From Chrysomallon squamiferum (taxonomy: Eukaryota; Mollusca; Gastropoda; Neomphalida; Peltospiridae): a DNA stretch of 64,000 bases. The notes under the pieces are model-generated. The model searched no databases. It saw only the letters and a list, made by a program, of their open reading frames with translations, and had not been told where the DNA came from. A program made the position numbers and the translations under genes. The stretch is taken from contig CM022675.1 of assembly GCA_012295275.1 (NCBI GenBank), forward strand, positions 4,866,978 through 4,930,977, in the 5' to 3' direction. Positions 12,500 to 21,920 of this stretch are shown here, piece by piece (positions within the stretch are counted from its first letter, which is position 1; each line of letters opens with the position of its first letter).

Positions 12500-12546
<47 letters not shown>

Positions 12547-13241
12547 TAATCATCATCATCATCATTATCATTATCATTATCAGATTACGTATTTATTTAT
12601 TTATTAGATATTTGAACTTTGTTAAAACTATTACTTGTATAAAGTGTATATGGTCTGTAGCTGTCACAGTTTTGAAAACCAATTGTAAAATTGTCAGAAT
12701 TGAACTTGACGTAGCCGCAGCGCTTGATTCCGTCAGCGCTGTCGTCGATTTGAACTGAAGACGGAAGATCTGCAATGAAGTAATTTATATATTATTATAA
12801 TTATTACTACATCAGTGCATACTCAATCTTCATTCGTAAATTCATTCATTCGTTTGTTTATTCATTCAAAATCTCAAAGTTATAAGTTCATCTACTGATG
12901 TTAATAAAATACCATAAAAAAGATAAATATTTAAAAAATTGTTAACGTTATTAATGTCACCTGTTCTATAAATAGAAATTGCATTTCGTCCTCCGCAGAA
13001 TTCTTCATATGTCCCTGCACATCGAACTCGTTTTGTAGTTGACTTCACAGGACTTGCTGTGTCAGAGATTTTACAGTAACACTGCTTTCCCTACAAAACA
13101 CGAACTAAATAACATTAACAACAAAAAATTACCAAGAAAAATATGCAAATCAATTTATGGATGTTGTAGTAATATGAACACAGCAACAACAACAACCACA
13201 ACAACAACAACACCAACAGTAATAATTATAATAACAACAAC

Positions 13242-13309
<68 letters not shown>

Positions 13310-13716
13310 GAAGGATATTGGTAGGGGTAGTTGTAGAAGTCGTAATAGTAGTAGTAGAAAAAGAAGAAGCAGTGGTTGCCGCAGTGACAGTTTAATAGTA
13401 GAAGTACACCTGTCTGTGTGTCCCATTTGTATGTGTGTGATTCAGGTAACATAAAACAAGTATATATTTAACACTTTTTGTTTTAAATTCAGACTTTATC
13501 AAGAGAAGAATTTACCAACCTGTAAACCAATTTTTCTATTACTCGGTTTACATTGCTGGAAACATTTAAAAGCATCATTGTCTTGTATTGAGTATTTACT
13601 ACTCAAACTCCCAACATCGATATCTCCAACGTACTGGAATAATGTTTCATTGGTCTCTGAAAACAAAAATTATAACAATAACAACAGCAATAACAACAAA
13701 AATAACAACAAAAACA

Positions 13717-13753
<37 letters not shown>

Positions 13754-15019
13754 GTGGTAGTAGTAGTAGTAATAATAATAAAAAATAAACAAAATAAATA
13801 AATAAAAAAGAAACAGCCTATTTTTCTATTCATTTGTTGATAATTTTTATCAGTGCGTTTGTTCTTACTGTTGATGTCGTAGATAATGATCAATTGATAA
13901 AATAAAACTTTCATAAAACATAAAACATTTATTTATGTTCTAAACGACATTTAAATTATTGATAACAGAATACGTACCAGTCCACATCCACGGTGTATAC
14001 GTCTCAAAAGCTCCTACCCAATAGTTTGTGTCTTCTTCCATTACAGAAACAAGTTTGTTTTCGTCTAAACCAGAATGATGAACAACGAGTCTGCCTCCTG
14101 CCTCCTCACAGCCAGAATACGCTGCCTCCCACCAAGTTTGTTTTTTATCCAGAGTAAAATATTCTTCTAACATTTCTTCTTGTTTTCTGTCAGACCACGG
14201 ACCTGTGTTAATTTATTAATATTTATCTTAATTATTTATGCTGCATTATATTGATGAAATTTTATGTTACGTTTCTATATATACATTTATGCAAATGTAT
14301 TTTATTTCTACTGAATACATTTATACATATTTATACTGTTATGTTTTATAAACTTATAAATAATTACTCAGTTATGTGATGATATACAATATTCTAATAT
14401 GTAATATTATTATTATTGTTATGTTACGTTATTTTATGTTATTGTATATATACTATTGCTGTTATTTAAAGTTAGCTACGTCAAAATACGTGAGCTAATT
14501 TTCACCTTATAGTAAACAGTTTATTTTAAAAATATGTCATAACGTGCTAGTTTATGTTGTTATGTTAAATCCTATTGCGTATTGTTGTTACGCTATACAG
14601 TTATTTAATTTTCATCACACTCATTATTGTTGTTTATTGTCGTCGTTATTATTGTTGTTGTTGTTACTGTTATGATTGTTGCAGTCTTTCATCTAGTTAT
14701 TGTTGTTTTTGTTGTTGTTATTAGTATTATTAACTATGATACAAGCATTTCATGTTAAACATCCATTAAACATTCAGCAGGCTGTATTTTGAAAAAGGTC
14801 TGCTTTTAACATAATCATCATATACAAGAAAGCTCAATTAATAAAATTTAAGTAATTTCAAACATTTTAAATTGTCTCCTTCAGCTTTATACATACGTCA
14901 AATGACTTGAAGTAGAACGAATAAATTAATTTTAAATAAATAATAAACTTACCTAGTCTTTCTGCACCTGTAACCAGATTGTAGATCGTAAATATAATCA
15001 GTGCTGTTACTAAATTCAT
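9449..15019 (-). CDS. P2: intact CTLD/WSC transmembrane receptor
   Basis: Ten exons in genomic order on the minus strand: 14953-15019, 13978-14202, 13520-13656, 12961-13090, 12635-12769, 12238-12417, 11874-11999, 11430-11504, 10592-10667, 9449-10049. They sum to 1752 nt, giving 583 residues and a TGA, with matching phases at every junction. Domains by residue: signal peptide 1-18; CTLD1 first half 33-96 (WWEAAYSGCEEAGGRL, YWVG, WMW); WSC 98-186 (Cys 129, 133, 147, 149, 167, 175 and CGG); CTLD1 second half 187-231 (CGYVK, FQNC); CTLD2 232-333 (YYWIGRHRDV to AICQK); stalk 334-358; membrane helix about 361-381; tail 384-583. The protein is expected to be a cell-surface type I receptor that binds carbohydrate or another ligand outside and docks SH2-type partners inside. 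The family is recognised from motifs; ligand and pathway are unknown. CTLD1 lacks its last canonical cysteine (PYTLY), and CTLD2 lacks its first. No obvious calcium-binding EPN/QPD or WND motif is seen, so sugar binding by the classical route is unlikely. Confidence 0.82.
10592..10667 (-). CDS. P2 exon 9: transmembrane helix
   Basis: Encodes AYVGGGVAAAVAVLVFIVV and on to WTKR: a Gly-rich entry, about 20 hydrophobic residues and a basic stop-transfer. Phase 1 in and phase 2 out. Conserved in P1 (about 1894-1969) and P3 (28194-28269). Confidence 0.85.
10732..10817. repeat. (GTAT)n microsatellite
   Basis: Tetranucleotide run in the P2 intron upstream of the membrane exon. Confidence 0.95.
11430..11504 (-). 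CDS. P2 exon 8: short extracellular stalk
   Basis: Residues 334-358, rich in Thr, Ser, Pro and Glu (YNVTTPGEIIPTEQS). P1 carries a 210-nt and P3 a 189-nt version, so P2 has a shortened stalk; NVT is a possible N-glycosylation site. Donor GTTAGT is shared with P1. Confidence 0.7.
11724..11780. repeat. (CATA)n microsatellite
   Basis: Tetranucleotide run in the P2 intron after exon 7. Confidence 0.95.
11874..11999 (-). CDS. P2 exon 7: second half of CTLD2
   Basis: Residues 292-333, ending AICQK, the typical last CTLD strand. Of two overlapping AG acceptors, the inner one (ending in GCAGGTAG) is chosen because the outer one gives an early in-frame stop. The donor is GTAAGT. Confidence 0.7.
12238..12417 (-). 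CDS. P2 exon 6: first half of CTLD2
   Basis: Phase 1 at both ends, residues 232-291. Shows TCITWRRMSW, SSLQNLLQ and YYWIGRHRDVKLLW, matching the CTLD helix 2 and WIGL regions. The expected first CTLD cysteine after the W-x-x-A helix is Phe254. This is the most divergent exon between paralogues. Confidence 0.75.
12635..12769 (-). CDS. P2 exon 5: second half of CTLD1
   Basis: Phase 1 at both ends. Encodes residues 187-231 with CGYVK and GFQNC, corresponding to the second and third conserved CTLD cysteines. The final cysteine, present in P3 as AYCVC, is PYTLY here, leaving Cys54 of exon 2 without its usual partner. The donor GTAATA is slightly unusual. Confidence 0.7.
12961..13090 (-). CDS. P2 exon 4: second half of WSC domain
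   Basis: Phase 0 in, phase 1 out. Encodes GKQCYCKISD, then RVRCAGTYEEFCGGRNAISI (residues 144-186). The C-x-C, C-A-G and C-G-G spacing with a terminal S-I-Y strand is typical of WSC domains of polycystin-1, kremens and fungal Wsc sensors. The P3 counterpart has one more cysteine (DCVRC), which P2 replaces with Arg. Confidence 0.8.
13243..13307. repeat. (AAT)n microsatellite
   Basis: Run in the P2 intron between exons 3 and 4; a second AAT run is at 13715-13755, between exons 2 and 3. Apparent long peptides across these are repeat artefacts. Confidence 0.95.
13520..13656 (-). CDS. P2 exon 3: first half of WSC domain
   Basis: Phase 1 in, phase 0 out. Residues 98-143 include FQYVGDIDVGS, then AFKCFQQC and IGLQ, which fit the WSC pattern of a C-x3-C pair followed by a 'G/A-x-Q' strand. 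The usual leading Gly-Cys of WSC is absent. The encoded sequence differs clearly from the matching exons of P1 and P3, which are almost identical to each other. Confidence 0.75.
13978..14202 (-). CDS. P2 exon 2: first half of CTLD1
   Basis: Acceptor TTAACACAG, donor GTACGT, phase 1 at both ends. It carries the CTLD hallmarks W-W-E-A-A-x-x-x-C (Trp46-Cys54), GGRL (58-61), YWVG (83-86) and WMW (94-96), but stops before the conserved C-terminal cysteines. It is nearly identical in P1 and recognisable in P3. Confidence 0.85.
14953..15019 (-). CDS. P2 exon 1: start codon and signal peptide
   Basis: ATG at 15017-15019. It encodes MNLVTALIIFTIYNLVTGAERL, a hydrophobic signal peptide probably cut near TG/AE. 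It ends with donor GTAAGT (14947-14952) in phase 1. The same 67-nt exon occurs in P1, P3 and P4, which supports this start. Confidence 0.85.
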
Positions 15020-15074
15020 TATTTCTGTTTGTTTTCTTGTGTTTACTTTTATATACGAACATTCTTAAGCAAGA

Positions 15075-15084
15075 CAATATAAAA
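15075..15084 (-). promoter_or_regulatory. P2 TATA-like site
   Basis: Minus-strand TTTTATATTG about 61 bp upstream of the start codon, at the same distance as in P3 and P4. Initiation about 30 bp downstream would give a 5' leader of roughly 30 nt. Inferred, not proven. Confidence 0.45.
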
Positions 15085-15262
15085 CCGAGTTTTGTTAAAA
15101 CCAAGAAGGAAGCAGATACTAATAAACAGAGGAAAAGAGGTCACGAATCTGGCTACTTAGAATGCATTGCTTGTATATTTGTGGTCGTATAATTATAAGT
15201 GATGTATCCGTGATATGGATTATTTCACCGTCTTTCTTGTACATACACAGATTATACATGAA

Positions 15263-15350
15263 TACGTACATACATACATACATACATACATACACATGAT
15301 AGATACAACCTATACAAATACATAAATACTTGTCTTCACACATACATACG

Positions 15351-15375
<25 letters not shown>
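15263..15375. repeat. (CATA)n tracts in P2 5' flank
   Basis: Two CATA-rich tracts separated by a short unique stretch. Matching CATA-rich sequence occurs in the P4 and P3 flanks at 23,110-23,260 and 33,092-33,133. Confidence 0.9.
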
Positions 15376-15382
<7 letters not shown>

Positions 15383-15889
15383 AATGTACACGCATTATAT
15401 AATGGATACAGATATAAATACACACATGTATCTATCCATACAAATACATGCATGCAAATAAATAGATACATACTTGAATATATACACATCTAAACACACC
15501 ACAAACAAACATACAAAATATAAATACATACATTTTCACTCACACATTTCCAGCTAATTTTCACAATCAGCCTTATTTCCAGCTAATTTTCAGGATGACA
15601 ACGTAAGATTACAAAGAGTAGAGACAATGTTAGATTAAAAACCAGTGTCTACTTCAGTTCTTTGCAAAGCTGATAAATACGAGAAATTTTTAATATTTCT
15701 GGTTTTAAAGATATAGCAAGTGTTTTATTCCTATAAAAAAAGAAGATAATTTTGACCTATCACAGTTGTTTAAAAACAAATGTAGTAATAAATTCGTAAA
15801 TTTGGTTGCTTATAAAAATATAATTTTATCAACTAAAATTCGATGTTTGAAAATTTGGGCAATATAAATAATGGAAAGCAGTTGTTTTC

Positions 15890-16041
15890 TTACAGAATGA
15901 TTTTGAAACATAAAAATCTGGGTGGGGTATTACCTGGGACAGAGATTACACAAGTAGTATATCTCAGTTTTATAACACTCAGTCATACAGAGAATGTTAA
16001 TACTAATTAAACAAACAGCTGTAATTAATTTAGATCATCTT
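15890..16041 (-). promoter_or_regulatory. Conserved distal upstream block of P2
   Basis: Second copy of the distal block, about 870 bp upstream of the P2 start. TATA-like TATAAAA at 15968-15974 (minus) and donor-like GTAATA at 15928-15933. Confidence 0.5.
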
Positions 16042-16130
16042 CTCAGTTGTGTACGTTCTACCTGTAATGTAGTTTACGTGTTTTTAAAATTCTTAGTCGT
16101 ACAGGTAAATAAAAATAATGTTTCACTTTT

Positions 16131-16848
16131 TGTTTACTTGGCCGCCGTATTGGATAGGGTATAATAAAATATATAAAATAAGCAGCAACACTTTAAAAAA
16201 TGTGAGCACGCAATCTGAATGCAAAAGCTAATGAGCTGCAACTGCGTATCGAAGACTAAAGGCCATAATTCATTTGAATACAGGTTGACATTAAAAAATC
16301 TGGCTACTGAAAATCGGGTTTCGTCAGATTTCTGGTATGGATTTTGGAGCGCATTTTCTAATTTACTGTGTTTGCGCGCCTCTGTTTTCTGAAGGCGCCG
16401 TTTATGTTTTGATGGCGCTGTACTCCAGAATCATCTTTTGAGACTTGCTTGCACCTGCTAACAGATATTTCTGTTTTATCATTTATTTGCTGCTGTATAC
16501 AGGTAGCAATTTGCCGTTAAATATATACAGCACACGCAGCCATGAAAAAGTCCGGCGTTTTTGAAAATCAGGAACTCCTCGGGATTTTCGAATGTCAGCC
16601 TGTGTATATATTTGCTATAGGGCATTCCTATAATCCTTATTTTGACCTCGATTTTGAAGTAAGCATCTATTCTTATCTTTTGTATATGATGACGTCAAAA
16701 CCAACATCAAAAGAAAGTTTGTGGTGACGCGTCGCTGTAATTCGTAACTCGGGACATTATTCGTAAACCGAGACAAAACTTGCTCCAGATCACGTTTCGT
16801 AATCCGATTTGTTTGAGCTTCGAGGCGTTCGTAACCGAGATTCCATTA
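16131..16848 (+). mobile_element. Truncated pogo/Tigger-like element
   Basis: Homologous to 35036-35421 (shared GCGTATAATAAAA-like and ATTCGTAAACCGAGACAAAA phrases). The right end ACCGAGATTCCATTA is a decayed inverted repeat; the left inverted repeat is missing. It is interrupted by the element at 16281-16602. Confidence 0.55.
16281..16602. mobile_element. Nested inverted-repeat element
   Basis: Ends CAGGTTGACATT and, reversed, CAGGCTGACATT. The homologous site at 35,176 reads straight through without it (gaatatatatttgct), so it inserted after the duplication or was lost from the other copy. GC-richer than its surroundings, with no transposase. The short reading frame at 16542-16727 crosses its right end and is not considered a gene. 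Confidence 0.65.
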
Positions 16849-17400
16849 TATTTAGTTATAATCTTAAACAGTATCTGTGAATCTGTTTGTTTTTAATTTA
16901 TAGGCTACATTATTTTTGTATTAGTTTAATTACGAAAAAGGCTATCCTCAAATTTATGTGGGTGTGTGTAAGAAATAAAACTAAAATTTAACAGTTCAAT
17001 TTGTCCCTGTATATTTTATTTAATAATTATATGCTGACACCAGTGAAGTGGATATGTCCCGCGAAGTCGACAACTTGTATAAATGATCTTAAAATTGTGT
17101 CTACTTTGCGGAACAAGCTGAAATGTACCAGTGAGGATCTGTCGATGTCCCGGGACTCATTAATTGTGTTTTACCTGGGTGACGCTGTGTGCAGTCAAAA
17201 CGTAACAACGAGGTGATACTTACTGTACGGCAGCTACTACTACTACGACTATAACTACAATTCAGCTCAGTTTATTTATTTGGCAAAATCACAAAACAGA
17301 CAAGAATACAGCTATAAAGCAGAAACAGTTGTGTAATAGGTTACAGTATACAAATACAGGGGGAAAAAAAATTAAACGTAAGGATAATAATAATATAAGC

Positions 17401-17445
<45 letters not shown>

Positions 17446-17625
17446 TACAAATTAAATTACATATTCATCAAGATTCCGTAAAAGTTTTATATTTTCTGAA
17501 GACAGAAGATTGATTATGTTAAAAGTAGATGGTCTTGTATAAAAATATTTCTTTCAATATGATGCTCTAATATCATTATAAAACAAACATTTTGATACAA
17601 AATGGAATTCATCTTCAATGCATCC
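16849..17625. repeat. Segmental duplication partner of 35.42-36.24 kb
   Basis: Matches 35424-36240 (for example the AGTCGACAACTTGTATAAAT phrase and the TACTGTACG to AATTCAGCTCAG stretch). A (TA)n run lies at 17407-17441. No coding signal could be supported. Confidence 0.6.
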
Positions 17626-17686
17626 ACTGTCTCTCTCTCTCACACACATACACACACACACACACACACGCACACTCACACACAAT

Positions 17687-17760
17687 GGGTCCACTAAGGA
17701 GGTTCGATCCTACGTGTCAAGTATCCCATGCAAACGCTCTACCGATCGAGCTTAATCTCA
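17687..17760 (-). other. Degenerate tRNA-like (SINE head) sequence
   Basis: On the minus strand GCTCGATCGGTAGAGCG looks like a tRNA D-arm/A box and TAGGATCGAACC like a T-arm/B box, about 30 bases apart. The D stem GCTC/GAGC pairs, but the anticodon and T stems do not, so it is not a functional tRNA. A CA microsatellite (17640-17685) adjoins on one side and a minisatellite on the other. Confidence 0.4.
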
Positions 17761-17774
17761 ATTCATATCGCTGT

Positions 17775-18390
17775 GGTATTACAATACTAGTAAATACGTT
17801 GTGGGTATTACAATCCTAGTAAATACGTTGTGGTATTACAATACTAGTAAATACGTTGTGGTATTACAATACTAGTAAATACGTTGTGGGTATTACAATA
17901 CTAGTAAATACGTTGTGGGTAGTACAATGCTAGTAAATACGTTGTGGGTATTACAATACTAGTAAATACGTTGTGGGTATTACAATACTAGTAAATACGT
18001 TGTGGTATTACAATACTAGTAAATACGTTGTGGGTATTACAATACTAGTAAATACGTTGTGGGTATTACAATACTAGTAAATACGTTGTGGTATTACAAT
18101 ACTAGTAAATACGTTGTGCTATTACAATACTAGTAAATACGTTGTGGGTATTACAATACTAGTAAATACGTTGTGGGTATTACAATGCTGGTAAATACGT
18201 TGTGGGTATTACAATACTAGTAAATACGTTGTGTGTATTACAATGCTAGTAAATACGTTGTGTGTATTACAATACCCAGTAAATACGTTGTGGGTATTAC
18301 AATACTAGTAAATACGTTGTGGGTATTACAATACTAGTAAATACGTTGTGGGTATTACAATACTAGTAAATACGTTGTGGATATTACAAT
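17775..18390. repeat. 30-bp minisatellite
   Basis: About 20 head-to-tail copies of a 29-30-bp unit (GTATTACAATACTAGTAAAT then ACGTTGTGG). Variation is mostly single bases and a GG/GGG length change. There are no spacers between units. Confidence 0.95.
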
Positions 18391-19533
18391 GACCATCCAG
18401 CTGGTGCAATTTGACTTCCATTTCAGACTGCTCACGTTTTAGAAATCCTACTCTACTCTCGTTGTTGACTAAAACAGCGTCTCATAACTGCAGCGCAGAA
18501 CTTACCAACCAGTTAGATATATCTACATCCCGGGACTTTTTTATTCTACGTCCCGGTTCTAAACAAAACAGATTTGTCGACTTCCCCAGTGAAGCATACA
18601 ACTGAGTTCTAAGGACGAGTGTGAGTGCAAAGTGATTTGACTTGAGAAAACCGCGCAGTCGTAAGATAGCGCAGATCGGCAAATGTCGGAGAACGCTCGC
18701 ACACGAATTACATAATACAGTTGTCAACCACGTGACCTCATCTGTCCACATCTCTTACTGCCACATATTTTATCTTTCTTGTTCTTTCTTTTTCCGTCTC
18801 ATTGTTATTAATATCATTAAAATTTTCATAGTTATTATTATTTTCTTTTTTTCTTTTTAAATTTACAAATAAATATATATTATCTGTGAGAAATATGTGA
18901 TTGATAATACTGGTTTGAGATGATAGTCACTGTGTTACTTAAAATTTGCTGTTTGTTTGTTGTAATCAGTTAACTGAAACTTCAGGATTTGTTTTCTGAT
19001 TGACCCAGTCTGTCAAGTTTCAAAAGCAGTCATGCCAAGATGGCGAAATATCAAGAACAATTAAAACAGTTAAACTCGTCACTCTCAAAGTCTGACTTCA
19101 TTCAGTGGAGTTTGTTAGTACAGCTTGAATTTATTTTGTGAAAAAAAAGAAGCAAATTTGTGGTAAATCTCGGTTCTAGAAAATCTACTTTTAAAATGTT
19201 AAAATCTTGACCTGTGATGGTAAATTAATATAAGACACGTAAATGTGTGTGTGTGTGCGTGTGTGTGTGTTATTTGTGTACAGTGATATCAGTAAAACAG
19301 TTAATAGTTATGAACTGTTTAATGTTTAATTTTTAAAACAGAGAATAAATCAGGCGTTCGAAAGTCAGTAAAAATAGATCAAATCAAAATGGCGGACCAA
19401 AAACATAGGTGCTTATTTATTTTCAGTTATTTCATTAAAGAATCGGACAATAATTTTAAAGTAACATAGTTTAAGCAATTTTTCTGTGGCTGTTAACGGA
19501 CTGTAAATACAATGTAAATCAAATGTACATCAG
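18391..19533. other. Spacer before orphan exon P6
   Basis: 18391-18440 matches 36380-36435. 18,620-19,140 matches 25,100-25,770 (CGCGCAGTC..TAAGATAGCGCAGATC and CTCGTCACTCTCAAAGTCTG phrases). No gene seen. Confidence 0.55.
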
Positions 19534-19686
19534 AAATATGTATTACAAAATGGTCGTTGTTTTTGTGTGATCTGTCCAAAGTGAAAAACAGTTCGGTGTC
19601 AGACTTGACAACTCTACTGTCAGAGCGAGAACAAAGCAAATACTGGGTGGGTCTGCAGAGAAAGTCTGAATGGCGATGGATCGATG
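19534..19686 (+). pseudogene. P6: orphan CTLD2 exon on the plus strand
   Basis: An open 153-nt exon bounded by ACATCAG and donor GTAATA, phase 1 at both ends like exon 6 of P1 and P2. It encodes EICITKWSLFLCDLSKV, then SDLTTLLSE, KYWVGLQRKSEWRWID. Compare CITWRRMSW and YWIGRHRDV in P2, and ICIT, CNLSRL and YWIALRRESQW in P3. No partner exons are seen nearby on the plus strand. It shows an inversion within the array. The acceptor has a poor pyrimidine tract. Confidence 0.72.
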
Positions 19687-19905
19687 GTAATAAAATTATT
19701 ACATCGTGTTATTAATTAATTAATTAATTAATTTTTTCTTACAAATAAAATTATATCTAACAAATATTTGTATTTACGAATGTAATGTATGTATTTTATT
19801 TATGTGTATATGTATATGTGTGTATGTGTGTATGTATGTATGTAAGTATGTATTCATATTTTAATTTTGTATTGCTGACTTATTAGGAATATTATATCTC
19901 TGATG

Positions 19906-20010
19906 TTATATTATATTATATTATATTATATTATATTATATTATATTATATTATATTATATTATATTATATTATATTATATTATTTTATATTATATTATA
20001 TTATATTATT
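19906..20010. repeat. (TTATA)n microsatellite
   Basis: Pentanucleotide run of about 105 bases, downstream of the orphan exon. Confidence 0.95.
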
Positions 20011-20334
20011 GATATCCTAGGCTATAATTCTGGTAAATTTCGTGTTAATCAAAATCTCAAACTGTTGTGGGCATGATCCTTGGCTCAATATCTGGATTTT
20101 GGTATTTTATGGAATTCTTTTTCTGACATTATAAACATCGGTCAAATTGTTGCTGAAATCTTCTGCTCTAAGCACCATATTGTCAATATTGTCCAAACAT
20201 GTCAGATTTCGCTGGGTGTTATATCTTGAAGTACTGGTCCGATGAAGACAGTATTTGAAATGTAACCTTTTGAAGCCAGAATAGTTTTATCAAAGTGTGA
20301 ATAGGTCGTTACAACCAGTGAATGAACTAACATC

Positions 20335-21095
20335 TATGTGTTTCTGAATGAGTGTGTGTACGTATGTCTGTATGTGTATATATATGTGTGCAAGTATTTG
20401 TGTCTATATGTGTGTATATATTTGTGTCTGTATGTATGTATCTGTACGTGTGTATGTATGCGTGTGCGTGTTTGTCTGTATGTGTGTAGTTTAGGATTTT
20501 GAATATTCTCTGTCTTATACACGTCTGAATAGACTCTGCACATAGACAATATTCGGGAATGCACTCCAGTCACGACGTCACAAACCCGTCAGATGCCGCT
20601 GACGAGACTCGAACGTTTGACACACGTTCACCCGCACATACGTGTATCTATATGTGTGTCTGTATGTGTGTTTGTTTGTGTGTATCTGTGTGTGACGGTA
20701 TTTGTGTTTGCTTGTGTGTATAGGTGTGACTGTATGTGTGTCTGTGTATGTGTATGTATGTATGTATGTATGTGTCTGTATGTGTATGTGTCGGTATGTG
20801 TGTCTATATGAGTGGCTGTATATATATGTCTGTTTGTGTGTATCTATGTGTGTATCTGTGTGTGAAGGTACGTGTGTTTGTTTGTGTGTATAGGTGTGTC
20901 TGTATGTGTGTCTGTCTGTGTGTGTATGTATGTATGTATGTGCCTGTATGTGTATGTGTCGGTATGTGTGTCTATATGAGTGACTGTATATGTATCTCTA
21001 TGTGTATAATGTATGTGTGCCTGTATGTGTGTATGCATGTGTTTATCCATGTGGGTGTGTATATGTGTCTGTATATGCGTATCTATGTGTGATTG
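20335..21095. repeat. GT/GTAT-rich simple-repeat block
   Basis: About 760 bases of mixed TGTGTCTGTATG-type repeats, interrupted by a unique stretch at 20,495-20,620. Apparent Cys/Val-rich peptides in this block are repeat translation. Confidence 0.85.
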
Positions 21096-21920
21096 TATGG
21101 AGCCTTAGAATGAAAATCAATGTTGCGGACTTGCGTAGAATTAATTTTAGAAACTGAGCTAGGGTTAGGGTTAGGGTTAGGGTTAGGGTTAGGGTTAGCC
21201 GTAGAAGTAGGATGAAACTAAGTTTTATTACAAGTGTTATGCTTATCAAAGAAATAATATGTGTGTCGTAATAAGAATTAGCCTTAGGACAAGAATTAAT
21301 GTTGTTGACCTGTGTAGGATTACTTTTAGAAACTGAGCTAGGGTTAGGCTTAGCGTTAGGGTTAGGGTTAGGGTTAACATTGGAGATAGGATGTTCTAAA
21401 TTTTAGTACAAGTTGTATGGCTATATGACCAATAATGAGTCTGTAAAGATTGCAAGTAGCCTTACAATGAAAATTAATGTTGCAGACTTGCCTAGAATTA
21501 GTTTTAGAAACTGAGCTAGAGTTAGGGTTAGGGTTAAGGTTAGGGTTAAGGTTAGGGTTAGCCATAGAACTAGGTTTACCTAAATTGTATTACAAGTGTT
21601 ATGCTTATCAAATAAGTAATATGTTTGTCGTAATAAGAATTAGCCTTAGTACAAGAATTAATGTTGCTGACTTGTGTAGGATTACTTTTAGAAACTGAGC
21701 TACTGTTAGGGTTAGAGTTAGGGTTAGTGTTAGGGTTAGGGTTAGCCTTAGAGCTAGGGTTTTCTAAATTTTATTACAAGTTTTATGCCTATGTTACCAA
21801 TAACATGTCTGTAAAGATTGCAAGTAGCCTTAGAATGAAAATTAATGTTACGGACTTGCGTAGAATTAGTTTTAGAAACTGAGCTAGGGTTAGGGTTAGG
21901 GTTAGGGTTAGGGTTAGAAC
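21096..21920. repeat. Satellite of about 185 bp with TTAGGG tracts
   Basis: Five tandem units beginning near 21,100, 21,280, 21,460, 21,640 and 21,825. Each has the phrase GTAGAATTAGTTTTAGAAAC followed by a (TTAGGG)n tract (21160-21196, about 21340-21375, 21515-21560, 21700-21750, 21885-21917). Two alternating unit types are visible. Confidence 0.85.

Noticed and set aside
16542-16727. A short plus-strand gene (MKKSGVFENQELLG start)
   Set aside because: Crosses the border of a nested transposon and has no splice sites or homologous frame in the duplicate at 35.2 kb.
17687-17760. A functional tRNA gene
   Set aside because: D stem pairs, but T stem and anticodon stem do not, and no acceptor pairing was found.
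17775-18390. CRISPR-like direct repeats
   Set aside because: Units abut with no spacers, and the window is eukaryotic; it is a minisatellite.
21160-21196. A chromosome end
   Set aside because: The TTAGGG tracts are short, repeated inside satellite units, and flanked on both sides by ordinary sequence.
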